From Apoda limacodes (Eukaryota; Arthropoda; Insecta; Lepidoptera; Limacodidae), in the NCBI GenBank assembly GCA_946406115.1, contig OX291545.1, forward strand, positions 7,502,001 to 7,566,000: a DNA stretch of 64,000 nt. The letters are read 5' to 3'. The notes under the pieces were generated by a model. The model did not search any database. It was not told the DNA's origin and worked only from the letters and a program-made list of their open reading frames with translations. The position numbers and the translations under genes were made by a program. Below are positions 42,469 to 54,300 of the stretch, in pieces; the stretch's first letter is position 1; every line of letters begins with the position of its first letter.

Positions 42469-42680
42469 AGGTGCATTCTGTTGACAGCATTGAACATGAC
42501 ATAGCATAGGCATTGAAATCGTTCTGTTCACCAAATATCAACAAACAATATGACCGTTCACTATTATGACAGCGTATCCACTGCTCTACCTCCCAAGCAT
42601 GTCAACAGAACGATCGAATGTGCACATAGACAGCATTTGGCGCATTCAATGCGTATAATGCTTGTCAACAAAACGCACCT
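42469..42680. mobile_element. MITE with 'gcgttttgttgac' ends, copy d, TTA duplication
   Basis: The ends 'aggtgcattctgttgaca' and 'gtcaacaaaacgcacct' are flanked on both sides by TTA (42466-42468, 42681-42683). The three-base TTA duplication suggests a PIF/Harbinger origin for the family. The interior shares 'cataggcattgaaatcg' with copy a. Confidence 0.75.
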
Positions 42681-42854
42681 TTAGCTAAATGTGATAAAAA
42701 TGATCGCATAAGTGTGACAGAGGCGAAGCGAAGTGGTTAACTCTATTTCTTTCTAAAGTGTGGCCAATTTGTAATATCTAGTCTATTGCGTAGAACAAGA
42801 AGTCTATGGTTCACTCAAATCAAACACAAAACGAGTTGAATTAAATAATAACTA

Positions 42855-44220
42855 AGAGCGCGTTCGTTCTGGGATGCAGAATCATTATTTTCATTACTTA
42901 TGCCACCTGTCATACGTTCGTTTAGCTTTGGTATCAAAAGTATCAAAATTTTAGTATCATCAGTGACAAACTGCCATGCGTTCGTTTACGATATTTTTGT
43001 TATTTTTGTCACTTTTGCCACCGAAAAATGAAACTTTAGACCCATGTCTGGGTTGCGTTCAAAAACGAGTAACTTGAGTAAAAAATGACGTCATCGGGTT
43101 CCTAACTCTACTCTATAGTTTTTGAACGGCTAACCGAGTTACATCTGTCAAGTTTTAATCAATGTTTCCACTTTTAGGAATTTCGACCTTGTAGGGGCAT
43201 TTTTTTTATTTGAAATACCTATGTAAGGCCTACGGAAAACTAAAATTTAAATAAAGTTTTAGGCTATTTTTTTGACTTTGAGTCAAACAAACTAATAATT
43301 TCCTTCTTGCTTTTTTGAATTAAGTTTTCATAAACTAGGTGGGAACTTGGTGAATTCTTTTGTTTTGATTATACATATATTTTAATAAAACTTACCAATA
43401 TTATTAAGTATATTATAATACTATTTATTTATCAGTATGTTACCAATGTTTACCTTTTTGTAGTTGTAGCGTTGTGTTTTCATTGTAAACACTTGAATCG
43501 CGGTTTATTTTATTGTTAGATTTTATTTAACAAAAAATAAAATGAAAATAGGAGTATTTCTAAACAGCTAAAATTTACGGCTAAAATCAATATTTTAACA
43601 CTATTTTAAGGCATTTAGGGTTATTCACTAAAGATTCTAAGAAAAAACTGAACCCTAGTAGTGGAGTGGAAATACTTAAAAATCTTTTATTACTAAAAAA
43701 CTCCAAATACAAAAGTCATAGAAAAATACTTAAATACAAAAACAAACAACAAAATAATTTACTAATTTTCTTAATACGGAAACATTGCTTTGACCATTTT
43801 AATCAAATATGGCCGCCTACTCCGACGAACCCGCGTCGAGTACGGTTCACTTAAGCCAACCCTAGGGTAAGAACTCTACGCGTTTTTGAACGGATTAGGG
43901 TTGGAACTCAGTTAGTTTATGAACGGTTCGAGTCATAACTCTACTCGACTCAGTCGGTTTTTGAACGGCCCCCTGGAGGTGGGGTTTTTGTGTTAATCTG
44001 TCAAACTGCCTATACATATTCATTGTTTATGGTAGTGTGTGTGTATTTTATCGTAGTGTGTGTACGTCAAGCGTTCGTTTTGCAGGTTTTGTAACAAAAA
44101 ATTTTGTTAGTAACGTTTCAAAGCTAAACGAACGGTAGGTGTCGGTGGCAAAACTGTCGTTATCAAAAGTGTGAAAAGTATCATTCGTGGGAACTCTTAA
44201 TCCCAGAACGAACGCGCCCT
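42855..44220. mobile_element. 1.4-kb DNA element with a second element nested inside
   Basis: The outer ends 'agcgcgttcgttctggga' and 'tcccagaacgaacgcgcc' are inverted, beside 'aacta' on both sides. Both arms hold 'cgttcgttt' and 'tatcaaaagt' blocks. Inside, about 43069-43972, a second pair of inverted ends is seen: 'gttgcgttcaaaaacgag' and 'cggtttttgaacggcccc'. No transposase was recognised. The plus-strand frame at 43666-43854 is Lys/Asn-rich low-complexity and not taken as a gene. Confidence 0.65.
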
Positions 44221-44497
44221 AACTAGCAACACTTGATCAGTATGTTTTGAAATGTGTATGTGGGCAGTCGCGTTTCGAATAGAAATCAAAATAAATTAGA
44301 GACGTGGTACGATCTAAAATTATGTGTAGCATTATTAAAGGATGTGTGAACCTGTGAAAATTCTTAAGTTTATAGTGAGCTGCATATAATTATTATGCAT
44401 TTTATTATTTATATTCGTGTCCTACATTAGATTGTCGCATCGCTTGTAATTTTACAAAAGAAAGTTTTGAAATAGTTATAAATGTAAATGGCAAAAC

Positions 44498-47400
44498 ATG
44501 AGTGTGTGGAACACATATATAGTGTTAATAATAAGCATCCTGGTTTACGCTAGTAGTGATGACAGTGAGGAAAATAATTTAATTGATTTGAGTAGTGACC
44601 ACTCTTTACAACTGACCCAGTCCTTGAACTTGGCTAGGCAAGAACAAATACAAGAAGTTTGCCGGCGATTTCCTCCCAAAACTAGCCTCGAAGAACTGAC
44701 GCCAAATCAGTTCGAGCACATTTTATTCGATGAAAATCATAAACTTTTATATTGTTATGTACCGAAGGTGAGTCTCTCAAGGTCAACTAGAATATCCTGT
44801 CGAGTTTACACTGATTAATATCTATTTTAATATTCTTGAGACATTCAAATTATAGAATTTGACTTGCAGGTTTAATAAATTACCAACTTATATAAATATT
44901 CAGCAACTTGTTTGCAAACATATAAACAACAAAGTTTATTTGGCTGCACTGTACTCTATCTCCTATTTTTTTCAACTTTATGCTGTGGGGGAATAGAACT
45001 TACTTTTATAAATCTGATAACAAAATTTTATCTTGTAGAAATTTAAGTAAACCTTAAATTAAAAAGTAAAAGAAAGAATAAAAAGTTTTATAATATAACT
45101 TGGTAAAAAAGTTGGCAGAAAAGAATAGTTTTCGAAAAAATAAATATTCAAAATAAAAAAAGTTATTTTCTCCCCAGCGGAGCGAGGGTAGCCCACAGGG
45201 GGGTGTGCTTAATACATACCAAGCTAAATAATAAAAAATCCACCCAAAAAAAAACATTTAAAACAAATTTGGCTGCCAAATTCTGCACTCTATTTGGGTA
45301 AAAGGGGATGTATCTTCATCCATTAAAATCGTTTTTGTGCAAAAATTACATGGTGCAGAGAAATAAAAATTATCCATAACTGTTTATAACTCATCATTTT
45401 AAACACCAATTTTGTTATTCATTTAAACATTGCTTGCCTATATAATATTAATCTAAAATACATGATTTTAGTAATTAATTAATTATGCACATACTGTACA
45501 ATATCAAAAATATGTACCTACATAAAAACCTATAATAACTACCTAAATTTTTTATTTTTATGGCTTGGAACTAATCTTTAATTTAAGGTGGTTACTATGT
45601 AGATTGATTTTTGTTGTAGTAATAAAGTTTGAATCAAAACTTTTAACTGGAAAGTAGAAGAAGCAGAGTGCGCTGCTGCATTGGCCAGTGGGTGCCAGAA
45701 GCAACTTGTACTTATTTAGTGTAGTGAGGGCGACCAACTTGCAACCCACTTGGGATCATGAAAATTTTAATATCTTTGACTATAGAAAGTTAACAGCTTT
45801 AAATGTGTTATTAACATAAAGTGCTATTAACCATAGTCACATAACTCATAAGCTTCCATGGAATGACTGAATTATGAAGTTTTTATCACATTAATTAATT
45901 TCTTTATTTATTTATTACTTTATTTATTAAATTAATAAAATCAGCAAAAGCTCCAGTTATTTCATAATATACTGGCATTTAATGATTAAATATGTTTTCG
46001 TGATAAATAGCTATATCTCATAATAACACATTTAAGAGAAAAATGGATATTCTTAGTTATAGTAAATTAGCATGCTAAAGTTGTATGGGATAAATTTGAT
46101 AAAATTAACTGAAATTGACAATTCAAAAGTGCAGTTTAAAAGTCTACATAAATAAATTATACTTCAAGGTTGAGATTGAGTTGAGACACACTTAATATAG
46201 TTTTGAGGACCTTAAATTTAACAGGCTTGCAAAGATTGTGGTTTAGTTCTAAACACTTTGTGGAAAGTAGTAACTATGTGATAACTTGGTTGGGATAAGT
46301 TGTTTTGCATTGTAAATAGCATCAAGTGAGTTTGAATCTAAAAGCTGGAAATATGGAGTTCTACATATCTGTATGGGTGATTCCATGACCAATGCTACAA
46401 AACAAAACTTGCAGTACCAGTTTTTTACTTAATCCTGTTCAATACATCCTTGACCATCTAAATATTACAAAGTTTCCATATCATTGTAATATTTTTTATG
46501 GGTTTAACTGAATTATACTTTTATCAGTGCTATCTATCTAAGTAATATAATTTTAATTTGCATGTAGAAGTATTTTGTTAAAGTTAATGTTTTCTTGCAA
46601 TTTGTATAATATATGGTTCTAGGTAATTACAATATGATTTCGGTCAAGGAAAGAACTAGGTGCCGAAAAAAACAAAGCAGTATATCTTAAAAAAAAAAAT
46701 TGCCCTAATCTCCAAAGCTCCGATCAAATTGAGTCTATCTTCAAATAAGGTGGTATCAATTTTTTTTTGAACTGATGAACGTGTATCAGATCAGGCTCAA
46801 CGATTTGGGCCATAGTCCACACGCGGGCCCAGTTTGGATTGTGGACTTCACATACGTCTTTTTTTTGTTTTTTTGACGTATACTGCTTTCGTCACGTTTT
46901 TTTCCTTCACCGAAAAGCCAGTGGTGTGGATAATCAATGCACTTGAGAAACTAAGAAAAAGACTCATTAGTACACGCTGGGTCTCCAACCTCCGCCACTC
47001 AGGACGCAAAGTGAGATCGAAACCTCTCGGCTACAACCGACTACTACTACAAACTTGTATAAAAGTAAACAATATATACATATATATACATAAAAAAATA
47101 GAAGGACAGGATCTTAGCCACGACAAGACCACTTGTCTTTGATCTCGGGCTACACCTGCGGAAAACAGGCGTGAAGTTATGTATTTAAGCATGACTACAC
47201 TTAAGACAAAGGATTTACTAATTTTTTTTGACATGCTTCAGAATCACAGTAACTTAAGTTATATTGCTTGGAAGGTACAATTCAAGTTATTGTTTAAGTT
47301 ACCGAAAGTAAAATATAATAATAAAATTGAACCAAAGTAAATATCATGCCGTAGGTCTACCGTTCTTAACTACATCTCACGTTTAATTTTACAAAATTTG

Positions 47401-50400
47401 TTAGTAAATATTTTGAAAAAAATTAAAATAGTAATAAAGCTTTAAAGAGCATATAAAATTTGTTTTGAAATACAAAAGTGTGTTGAGAATGCTGAATGTA
47501 TTGTTTTTTTGTTAAAGATGTAACAGTTTTTAAAAAAGGTTTGATAAAAATAAAATTTTAAGATATACAGAATTTCCGTAGAAAAACTGCTCTAGATGTA
47601 GCCAAACAAAATTGGTAACCATAAGCAGCCGCAAATTCTTTTGTTAAAAATATATAGCCTTTTTAATTTAGGCTATATATATTCTGACACATAAATTGGT
47701 AACATTATTTTAAGAATGACGAGTCCAACTTGTTACCTTTTTTTTAATTTTGATAAAAGATTTAAAACTTGTTTTTATTTTTATCTTCTGTTTAATAGAT
47801 ACCATTACGGATATACTACTACTATTATGGGTTTCTTTGTGTCGTATTTGGAATGACCTCTATATATGTTTTGGACATTCATGGGGTTTATTTTAATATT
47901 TAAAGCATTTCCTAAACTTGATACTAAATCATATTGGTTTTCCACTTTTTTGTCTTTTAAGAAAGGTAGTTTCGGATTTCAAGGGTAGAATCTTTTCAAA
48001 TAATTGTTTCTTTTACTCCAATGATTAAATATAAAGTTGATTCTTAATTCTGCTCAGCTCAAAAGTATCCAGTTTGGTTTTCATGTCACTGTACTGTACT
48101 GGCGGGAGATAAACTCAATAATACTTAAAATTTGAGAATTTTGTTCCTTTATTGTAGTCATAGTGTCAATAATTGCTGTATATTTTTTGTCATGTTCTTT
48201 AGACCAAGATAGAAACATTGATTAAATTGTTTCCAGAAGATCACTCCTATCATTTAGTTTCAGTATATAATAATACTTAATAATAATAAAAAAATACTTA
48301 TTTCAGTATTTGCCTGTTTGGGATATTTCCTCTGAATTAAAGGAAGGAAGTTTGCTTATAGATATACATAGATGCAGCTGCTGGAGCTATAAATCATCCT
48401 AGTGGAATTCGGTTAGTTATTCCTGCAGGAACTTTTGCATTTTGCGGAATAAAATGTAGCCTGTTTCGTTCTCCGTCCCTTCAACAAAATCTTTACAAAA
48501 AGATTTCTGAGTTGGTTGCTGCATGGTGAAGTTGAACAATAACAAACAAACAGACTTAAACAAATATATATTGTGTGATGCACAACAAAAAACTTATCAC
48601 AATGGGATGTGTTCTGAGGAATTGTTCGAAATGATGCCCACGGCTTATTTATACCATCGCACCGCTCGCCATCGGCAGGGAATTCATTCTCACACTTTAG
48701 AACCGAAATGGTCGCGTTCAGTGCGGTTTCAGAGAAACTTCCTCAGAGAGAGCTACGGTGACCGCTTACCATCAGGCGTACCGTAAGCATGTTCGTTTGG
48801 TTTTTAGTGACTCCTATAGTCATGTAGTATACAGATTTGAGTTGAATAGTTAATGCAAAATCCCCCTTAATTGAAAAAATAAATAAAAACAAAATTGCAT
48901 TTTCGAAACACAGTGATCTTTATATATATTTTTTTGCCAAGTGAATAAATACCGTAAAGGGTAAAATTTATATGTTTTAAATACCACATTAAATGAACTT
49001 TGTGTTCCTACTTTTAAAGATATATTTGTTCATAGTCTGAACTAAACTTGGTTATCTGGAATAAACAACAAGGAAAACAAAAAATATGTAACGTTTGACG
49101 GGTCATATAAATAATACTAAACGACCAATACTACTTTGTTCACTCTAAAGTAATGTAATATACTTTATATTTACTAAATCAAAGAACAATAAACATATAG
49201 CCACAATTAAAAAAATGATTATTGGCCAGATGCTCCATAGTAGAGAATCCACCGTGCGACGTGAAGTTGGTACTGCTATGCTCTGTTGAGGACTCCAGTT
49301 ATATTGGACACCAGTTATAAGTTATCCAGTTATATATCTTGCAAATTATCTCGCTACTGAACATTGCTGGAGATGTCAACACCAAGGATCACAATGCTCT
49401 TGTAGATGGTGAGGGGAGTGTTCTGGAATTTTAGGACGACAGTGAATGGGGGGGTTTTCTTAGCGGTGAACGCGCAGACTTTTTTCTTTGTAGGGTTGAG
49501 TCGTACTAAGTTTACGCGGCCTCATTCAGAGACCTCTGTTAGAGTGGTCTCGATTTCAGAAACAAGTTCTTTGCGTTTTTCCTCCATGTGGAAACGAGGG
49601 ACGTTTTGCACAGTCCGTGTATTGCACAATAGCAATTCGATGTATCTGATCTATCTCCCTTTTTGGACACCGGGTGCACATTTGTAGTCTTCCATGAAGA
49701 TGGAAATTGTCTTATGGGGTAGGAAAGGTGATGTTATTGTTCCATCTGAATGCTGGCTATCTTGTGTTATTAATAAACTTGAACAAATGGAAATAAAAAA
49801 CACGCTGGGTCTAGACCTTTCTGTAGATTACATACATAGCAGAACTCAGAGTCAAAATAGGTGAAGTTGTTAGTGACGTGGTTCCAATAAGTTTCAGTGT
49901 CCTTCGAGGTAGTATTTTAGGTCCATGTCTATTTTTAAGCTACGTAAATGATTTATGCAACTTAAAACTTGATAATTGTAACATCATATTATATGCTGAC
50001 GACACCTTACTTACTTTCTTTGGGGAAACCTGGGAAGATGACTTTAAACATGCGCAAACTTTTTTTTTGGATTTTTGCAGGGCCCCATTTATTTATATAG
50101 TAGGGATAGTATATCAAACAAGCAAAACATACAGACATAGTGATTGTGTATATCTATGATACTTAAAAAATTATAGTTTCAATGTCAAAATCTAGGGAGG
50201 AAACAGGGGAATACATTTGTATGGGGAAAAACAGCGGAATATTCCCTCTTAAAAGCTAGTTGTTACTATTGTATTACTTGATACTACTTTAAAAATTAAT
50301 TTATCAAAAAGCTACGGAAAGTAAAATAACTTATTCGAAATTTACTTTTCCAACAATCTTTATATACATATTAATGCTTTTTTATTTTAAAACGCTTGAA

Positions 50401-52638
50401 ACCGCAAAAACTAACAACAAAAATTAATAATGGTTCATTTTCCAGAAACTTAAGGACAGATAACAGGCTAGATAGCATTTGCATTAACAGGTTTTATAGT
50501 CCATATATTACTATATTATTGTCTTTCAAACTATTCAACTCAGCAAAGTAGGTATAACGAATATTGAAATTATTCATAACCTATGCCTAATCTAAAAGCT
50601 TGCATAGAACAGAGAGTCGATGGTTCATGATGGCGTGCATAACACAATCGGCCACAACTTCAGTTGACAAATCGTGTGAAATTTTGAAGTAGGTATACTG
50701 TTCTTTATTCTGCAATATTAGTTAGTTAGTACAATACCTACTAGACAAACGACTTTTGTTGTTTATGTAAGTGACTGTGATCGGAATGCTATATTTTCGA
50801 ATTCTATATGGACTTTAACTAGCGACTGTACATGTATCACAGGCAACTCGGGGACTTTTCCAGTATTGTGGAATTGTTTGCGAGACTACTATAAATACTC
50901 CTAAAAAAATTACTACCTACTAATGTTTACGTCATACGGAAATAAATACGAATAAAATAATTAACTTTTTAAGATTTTTATAAGAGGCTGCCCTAGACGC
51001 GAGGCTATGGGCGCGGCGGCGGTGGCAGCAGTCGCCGATGCGTTGTGTTGTCACCTTGTGATATATGATACTGTCATACAAATAGGTATAATAACATACC
51101 AAACTATACCATCTTAGTTTTGTCTGATAATACGACTTTTGTTTGATATATGTGAAGTTAAGCAACGTCGGGCGTAATCACTACTTGGAAGGGTGAGCGC
51201 CTAGTGGCTTATTTTTCTGAGTTTCTCCGTGTGTGTGATGTGATGGGCTATAGCCTAAGTCTCCTTCCCCAAGGAGATGCCAGTACAGTGAGACGGAAAA
51301 CGGATGAGATGGCTGATTCATATATGTTTGTAGTTATGTGTCCGGAACCAGCAGACATACGTACTAAGGAAACCACAAAAACGCCACTTGCTTGGGTGAA
51401 GTTGCGGTCAAAAGCTATTTTACATATTTTTTGTAGTTTTACTATTTTCTGTACACTGGGTGCTTTTAATCCAAGAGATAAGAGCATTTTTGGTAACCAG
51501 CGATGGTTGTCACCAACCAATCATCATTATCACCATATACGCCTATTTCGGACCACTGCTGGACATAAGCCTCCTCTAAGGCACGTCATTTCTTCCGGTC
51601 CTTTGCATTCCGCATACATCCACCATCGGCCACCTTCTAAAATTCATCTGTCGATCGGGCTGGAGCCTTTAACTTACGGTACGTAGTCTTCACAATAGGA
51701 CATAACTGCTCCATCGGCCATTGGACCTCTGAAAGATGTGATACAAAATTTGGTAATCTATAAAAACCGTGTTCACTCCTTTGAGAAAAATTGCACAATA
51801 TTTGCGTTCGCCAAAAGATGATTTTCCTTTTGAGAAGCCCGGTGTTTATAAAATTTATTGCAGCTGTGGCTTAGGTGTGTTACAAAAGACAAACGAAAAG
51901 AACCATTTTGTGTCTGGTAAATGAGCACATTCCCGCAGTCAAAAATTTTGCTACATTCTGAACATAACTATTGGATAGAATTAGACAAACATAAAATTCT
52001 TTCGACAGAACGCCGGTATATACGATAGAAATTGACAAATGTAAAAATTCCATCGCGAAGACGGGTTTAAATTGTCACGTAGGTACGTAGAATACAGTTT
52101 TTAGATTGTGCAAAAAAACGTTTACAGCCTAAAATGAGTGCACCTAGTGACACGTTGAGCGTTGTGTCATGTGTGGACAATAAACGAATAAACAGCATCC
52201 TATGTCCTTTTCTTTGCCTACGGCTACCCTGTGCCAATCATAAAGTTTGTTGGATGCTCTGCTACGACGTAAAAGAACAACAAACAGACTTTTCGCTTTA
52301 AGAAAACTAGTTATCCATAAAATTGACTAAAATACTTGAAAAATTCTTAAGTAGATATATTATACTCACTAATATTCCAGGTGGCCTGCACAAACTGGAA
52401 GAGAATTCTCATGATACTGTCAGGAAAATGGAACGATACAAATGTCCTTGCCATCCCAGCCAGCCTGGCTCATTCTCCAGGGATGCTGCAGAACTTAAGC
52501 TCCGTCACTATTCAAGAAAGGGAACAAATGCTGGACAATTACCACAAGATGATCATAGTACGGAACCCGTTTGAAAGACTCCTGTCTGCGTTCAGAAACA
52601 AATTGGAGGGTGTAACACAGAGTGCTAAGTATTTTCAA
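44498..52638 (+). CDS. Carbohydrate sulfotransferase (CHST8-14 type), 5' part
   Basis: Two exons, 44498-44767 and 52381-52638, join in phase 0 to give the first 176 residues. The ATG (context 'caaaacATGa') starts a short leader '[19 protein letters not shown]', a likely signal anchor of a type II Golgi protein. '[10 protein letters not shown]' at the end of exon 1 and '[13 protein letters not shown]' at the start of exon 2 together form the 5'-phosphosulfate-binding loop. '[19 protein letters not shown]' is the 3'-phosphate-binding motif. Both are diagnostic of PAPS-dependent sulfotransferases of the chondroitin/HNK-1 group (Sulfotransfer_2), which sulfate glycan chains in the Golgi. The C-terminal exons were not found up to 64000. 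The sugar acceptor cannot be told from this part. The intron is 7.6 kb and repeat-filled. Confidence 0.9.
44768..46740. other. Sulfotransferase intron, first part, nothing recognised
   Basis: AT-rich DNA. A patch near 45165-45205 ('ctccccagcggagcgagggt') looks like a repeat edge. No exon with convincing borders is seen. Confidence 0.4.
46745..47050. repeat. Interspersed repeat, second copy of the 35540 family
   Basis: 'gggccatagtccacacgcgg', 'cttcaccgaaaagccagtgg' and 'gtacacgctgggtctccaac' follow the same order as at 35540-35822. Confidence 0.7.
47060..48300. other. Sulfotransferase intron, AT-rich, nothing firm
   Basis: A short hairpin ('atatatagcc' against 'ggctatatat', about 47649-47684) is the only structure noted. 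A patch near 47105-47165 looks repeat-derived. Confidence 0.4.
48570..48800 (+). pseudogene. LINE RT C-terminal fragment and tail
   Basis: '[20 protein letters not shown]' and '[10 protein letters not shown]', then '[10 protein letters not shown]', match the C-terminal end of the LINE at 56340-57095. It is followed by the tail 'gcttaccatcaggcgtaccg'. An internal deletion joins the protein part to the tail. Confidence 0.75.
49300..49660 (-). pseudogene. LINE RT fragment, minus strand
   Basis: The minus strand reads '[20 protein letters not shown]', a TGA where Trp is expected, then '[18 protein letters not shown]', '[19 protein letters not shown]' and '[11 protein letters not shown]'. This is the region just downstream of the RT active site in the same LINE family as 56340-57095. 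Confidence 0.75.
49835..50105 (+). pseudogene. LINE reverse-transcriptase palm fragment
   Basis: Reads '[20 protein letters not shown]' then '[19 protein letters not shown]' and the active-site box '[12 protein letters not shown]', followed by '[12 protein letters not shown]'. The G-V-P-Q-G motif has decayed to V-L-R-G. It is an isolated fragment without flanking LINE sequence in the same orientation. Confidence 0.8.
51140..51260 (+). mobile_element. 5S-derived SINE head
   Basis: 'gaagttaagcaacgtcgggc' followed by 'tcactacttggaagggtgag' and 'cgcctag' is a diverged 3' half of 5S rRNA. No full 5S gene is present; the upstream half of the 5S sequence is absent. Confidence 0.6.
51515..51690 (+). 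repeat. Lepidopteran repeat 'ccactgctggacataagcct'
   Basis: 'tcatcattatcaccatatac' plus 'ccactgctggacataagcct' and 'cctctaaggcacgtcatttc' are a very common lepidopteran repeat. A second copy lies at 63378-63500. Confidence 0.65.
51755..52080 (+). pseudogene. Penelope-like element, GIY-YIG endonuclease remnant
   Basis: One plus-strand frame reads '[20 protein letters not shown]' and then '[18 protein letters not shown]'. The P-G-V-Y-K-I-x-C-x-C-G box is the start of the GIY-YIG-like domain in Penelope-like retroelements. A second frame further on gives '[20 protein letters not shown]' and 'ERRYIR', resembling the end of that domain. Frameshifts and a stop break it. It ends 300 bp before the second sulfotransferase exon. 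Confidence 0.6.
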
Positions 52639-52930
52639 GTGAGTGATGTTTACTTATTAATGTTTTAGTGATAATTTATGTGTTATTGCGATATGTATCT
52701 ATGTAGTTACGTGTATGTTAATGTGGGTTCGTATATTTCCTTATCGCAATTTATTTGATTAACAAATTAGTTTTATGTACCTACCGGCACATCGGTATAT
52801 TAACATCTATTTTGCTCAAAAGAGGCAAACTGATTAGTCAAGCTCTTGGATCAGTTATTTATATTTAATATGATGACAGTGAACGTACAATCTGTCTTTT
52901 ATAAAATTAACACAATAGTTGCTATATATA

Positions 52931-53075
52931 AGGTGCGTTTTGTTGACTGCTTCAATGCGTTCAATGTCATAATCCTACCAAGTTAAAAGTCATAAATTCT
53001 GTATAATACGGTACAAATCTTGGTTCATTCTCTTTGGTTGGATTACCGCATTATGTATGTCGGTCACGGAGTCTT
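52931..53075. mobile_element. MITE with 'gcgttttgttgac' ends, copy e
   Basis: The left end 'aggtgcgttttgttgactgc' is intact; the right end 'gtatgtcggtcacggagtc' is decayed. It aligns over its whole length with the reverse complement of copy b (10498-10649). Confidence 0.8.
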
Positions 53076-53689
53076 ATCCCAAACAAAATAGAAATGATTT
53101 AAATTCATATCAATAGATGGCGTTGTGTGTATCGATTTGTTATTTAGGTTGTTATTTTATTGAAAAAGAAAAGTAACCGACCCTTAAAATCTATTGTTTT
53201 AATATCAAAATATCCCTTAAGCTAACAAAAATGAAGTTATGGGCGCCTTTATTAAATTTTCGAAATTTTACATAAATTGAATGAGGTCGTTGTACTTTAA
53301 GCGGCAATAAATTGAACTACGTGCCGTTTTAGTTAATAAATTTTCACTATTGATTGATAGAAGACGCCGTTCGCATGTTCTGAGTTTGACAGCGACACAC
53401 AACAGTGTCACTGAATAATATGAATAGGTGTAGGTACTTACCAACTAAATTTAAAAAAAAATTTGGGTGTCTACCCACCTTAATACTTAGATATATTATA
53501 AAATAACCTCCTCCCTCGACCTCAGTACAATTTGTTTCTTTTAGTTTTATCCTGGGTCGAATGTGTCTAAGTTCTTAAACAATTGTTTTGTGAAAAGGAT
53601 ATCTCACTTTTGAAGAACAGCATGCCATCGCACAAGTGCACCTATTTTAGAATTGAAAACACTTCAGATAATAGCGCTTACATTTTTAA

Positions 53690-54300
53690 ACAATTTAAAA
53701 AAAGGGAGGTTCTCAGTTTGACCCGTATGTTTGTATGTATTTTTGTCCGTGATTATCTCGCGTTTGGCTGAACCGATTTTGATACGGTTTTCAGAAAAGT
53801 ATTTGTTACATTCTGGAGAAGGTTTTGGTAAACAACAAATGGATACCCCGTGACATTGTCGTTTGCATCGATCCGTTAATAATTAAGCGATGCATTAGTT
53901 TAACTCGACCGATTTTTGACAAAATTTTAGTACACTTACGAGCAAAAACTAGTTAGACACTCACATAAACGACGATATTTCATAAACTAGTACTAGTACT
54001 CATAAATAATTAAATACGCTGTAATCTTTCTTTGACTTCACAGATATCATGAGTCGTTTAGGATATTTTGTTGTCTATTTAAGTGACTTCAAAAAAGAAG
54101 GAAGTTCCTTATTCCTCGAAATCTTTTTTTATGTATGTTTTCCGATTACTCGAAGTCGCCTTGACCGATTCGGAAAATTCTTGTTTGTTTGAAAGAGTAT
54201 ACTTCCCAGATGGTGCCATGGTCATCATACGTCAGGATTTAATGATGGAATCCTGGAGAAATCGAGGGAACTCAAATTTTCTAAAACTATGGTTTTGCGC
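53690..54300 (+). repeat. Interspersed repeat, second copy of the 4500-5360 family
   Basis: See 4500-5360 for the shared blocks. Here the 148-bp unit is present once. The short frame at 54083-54343 belongs to the repeat. Confidence 0.7.
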
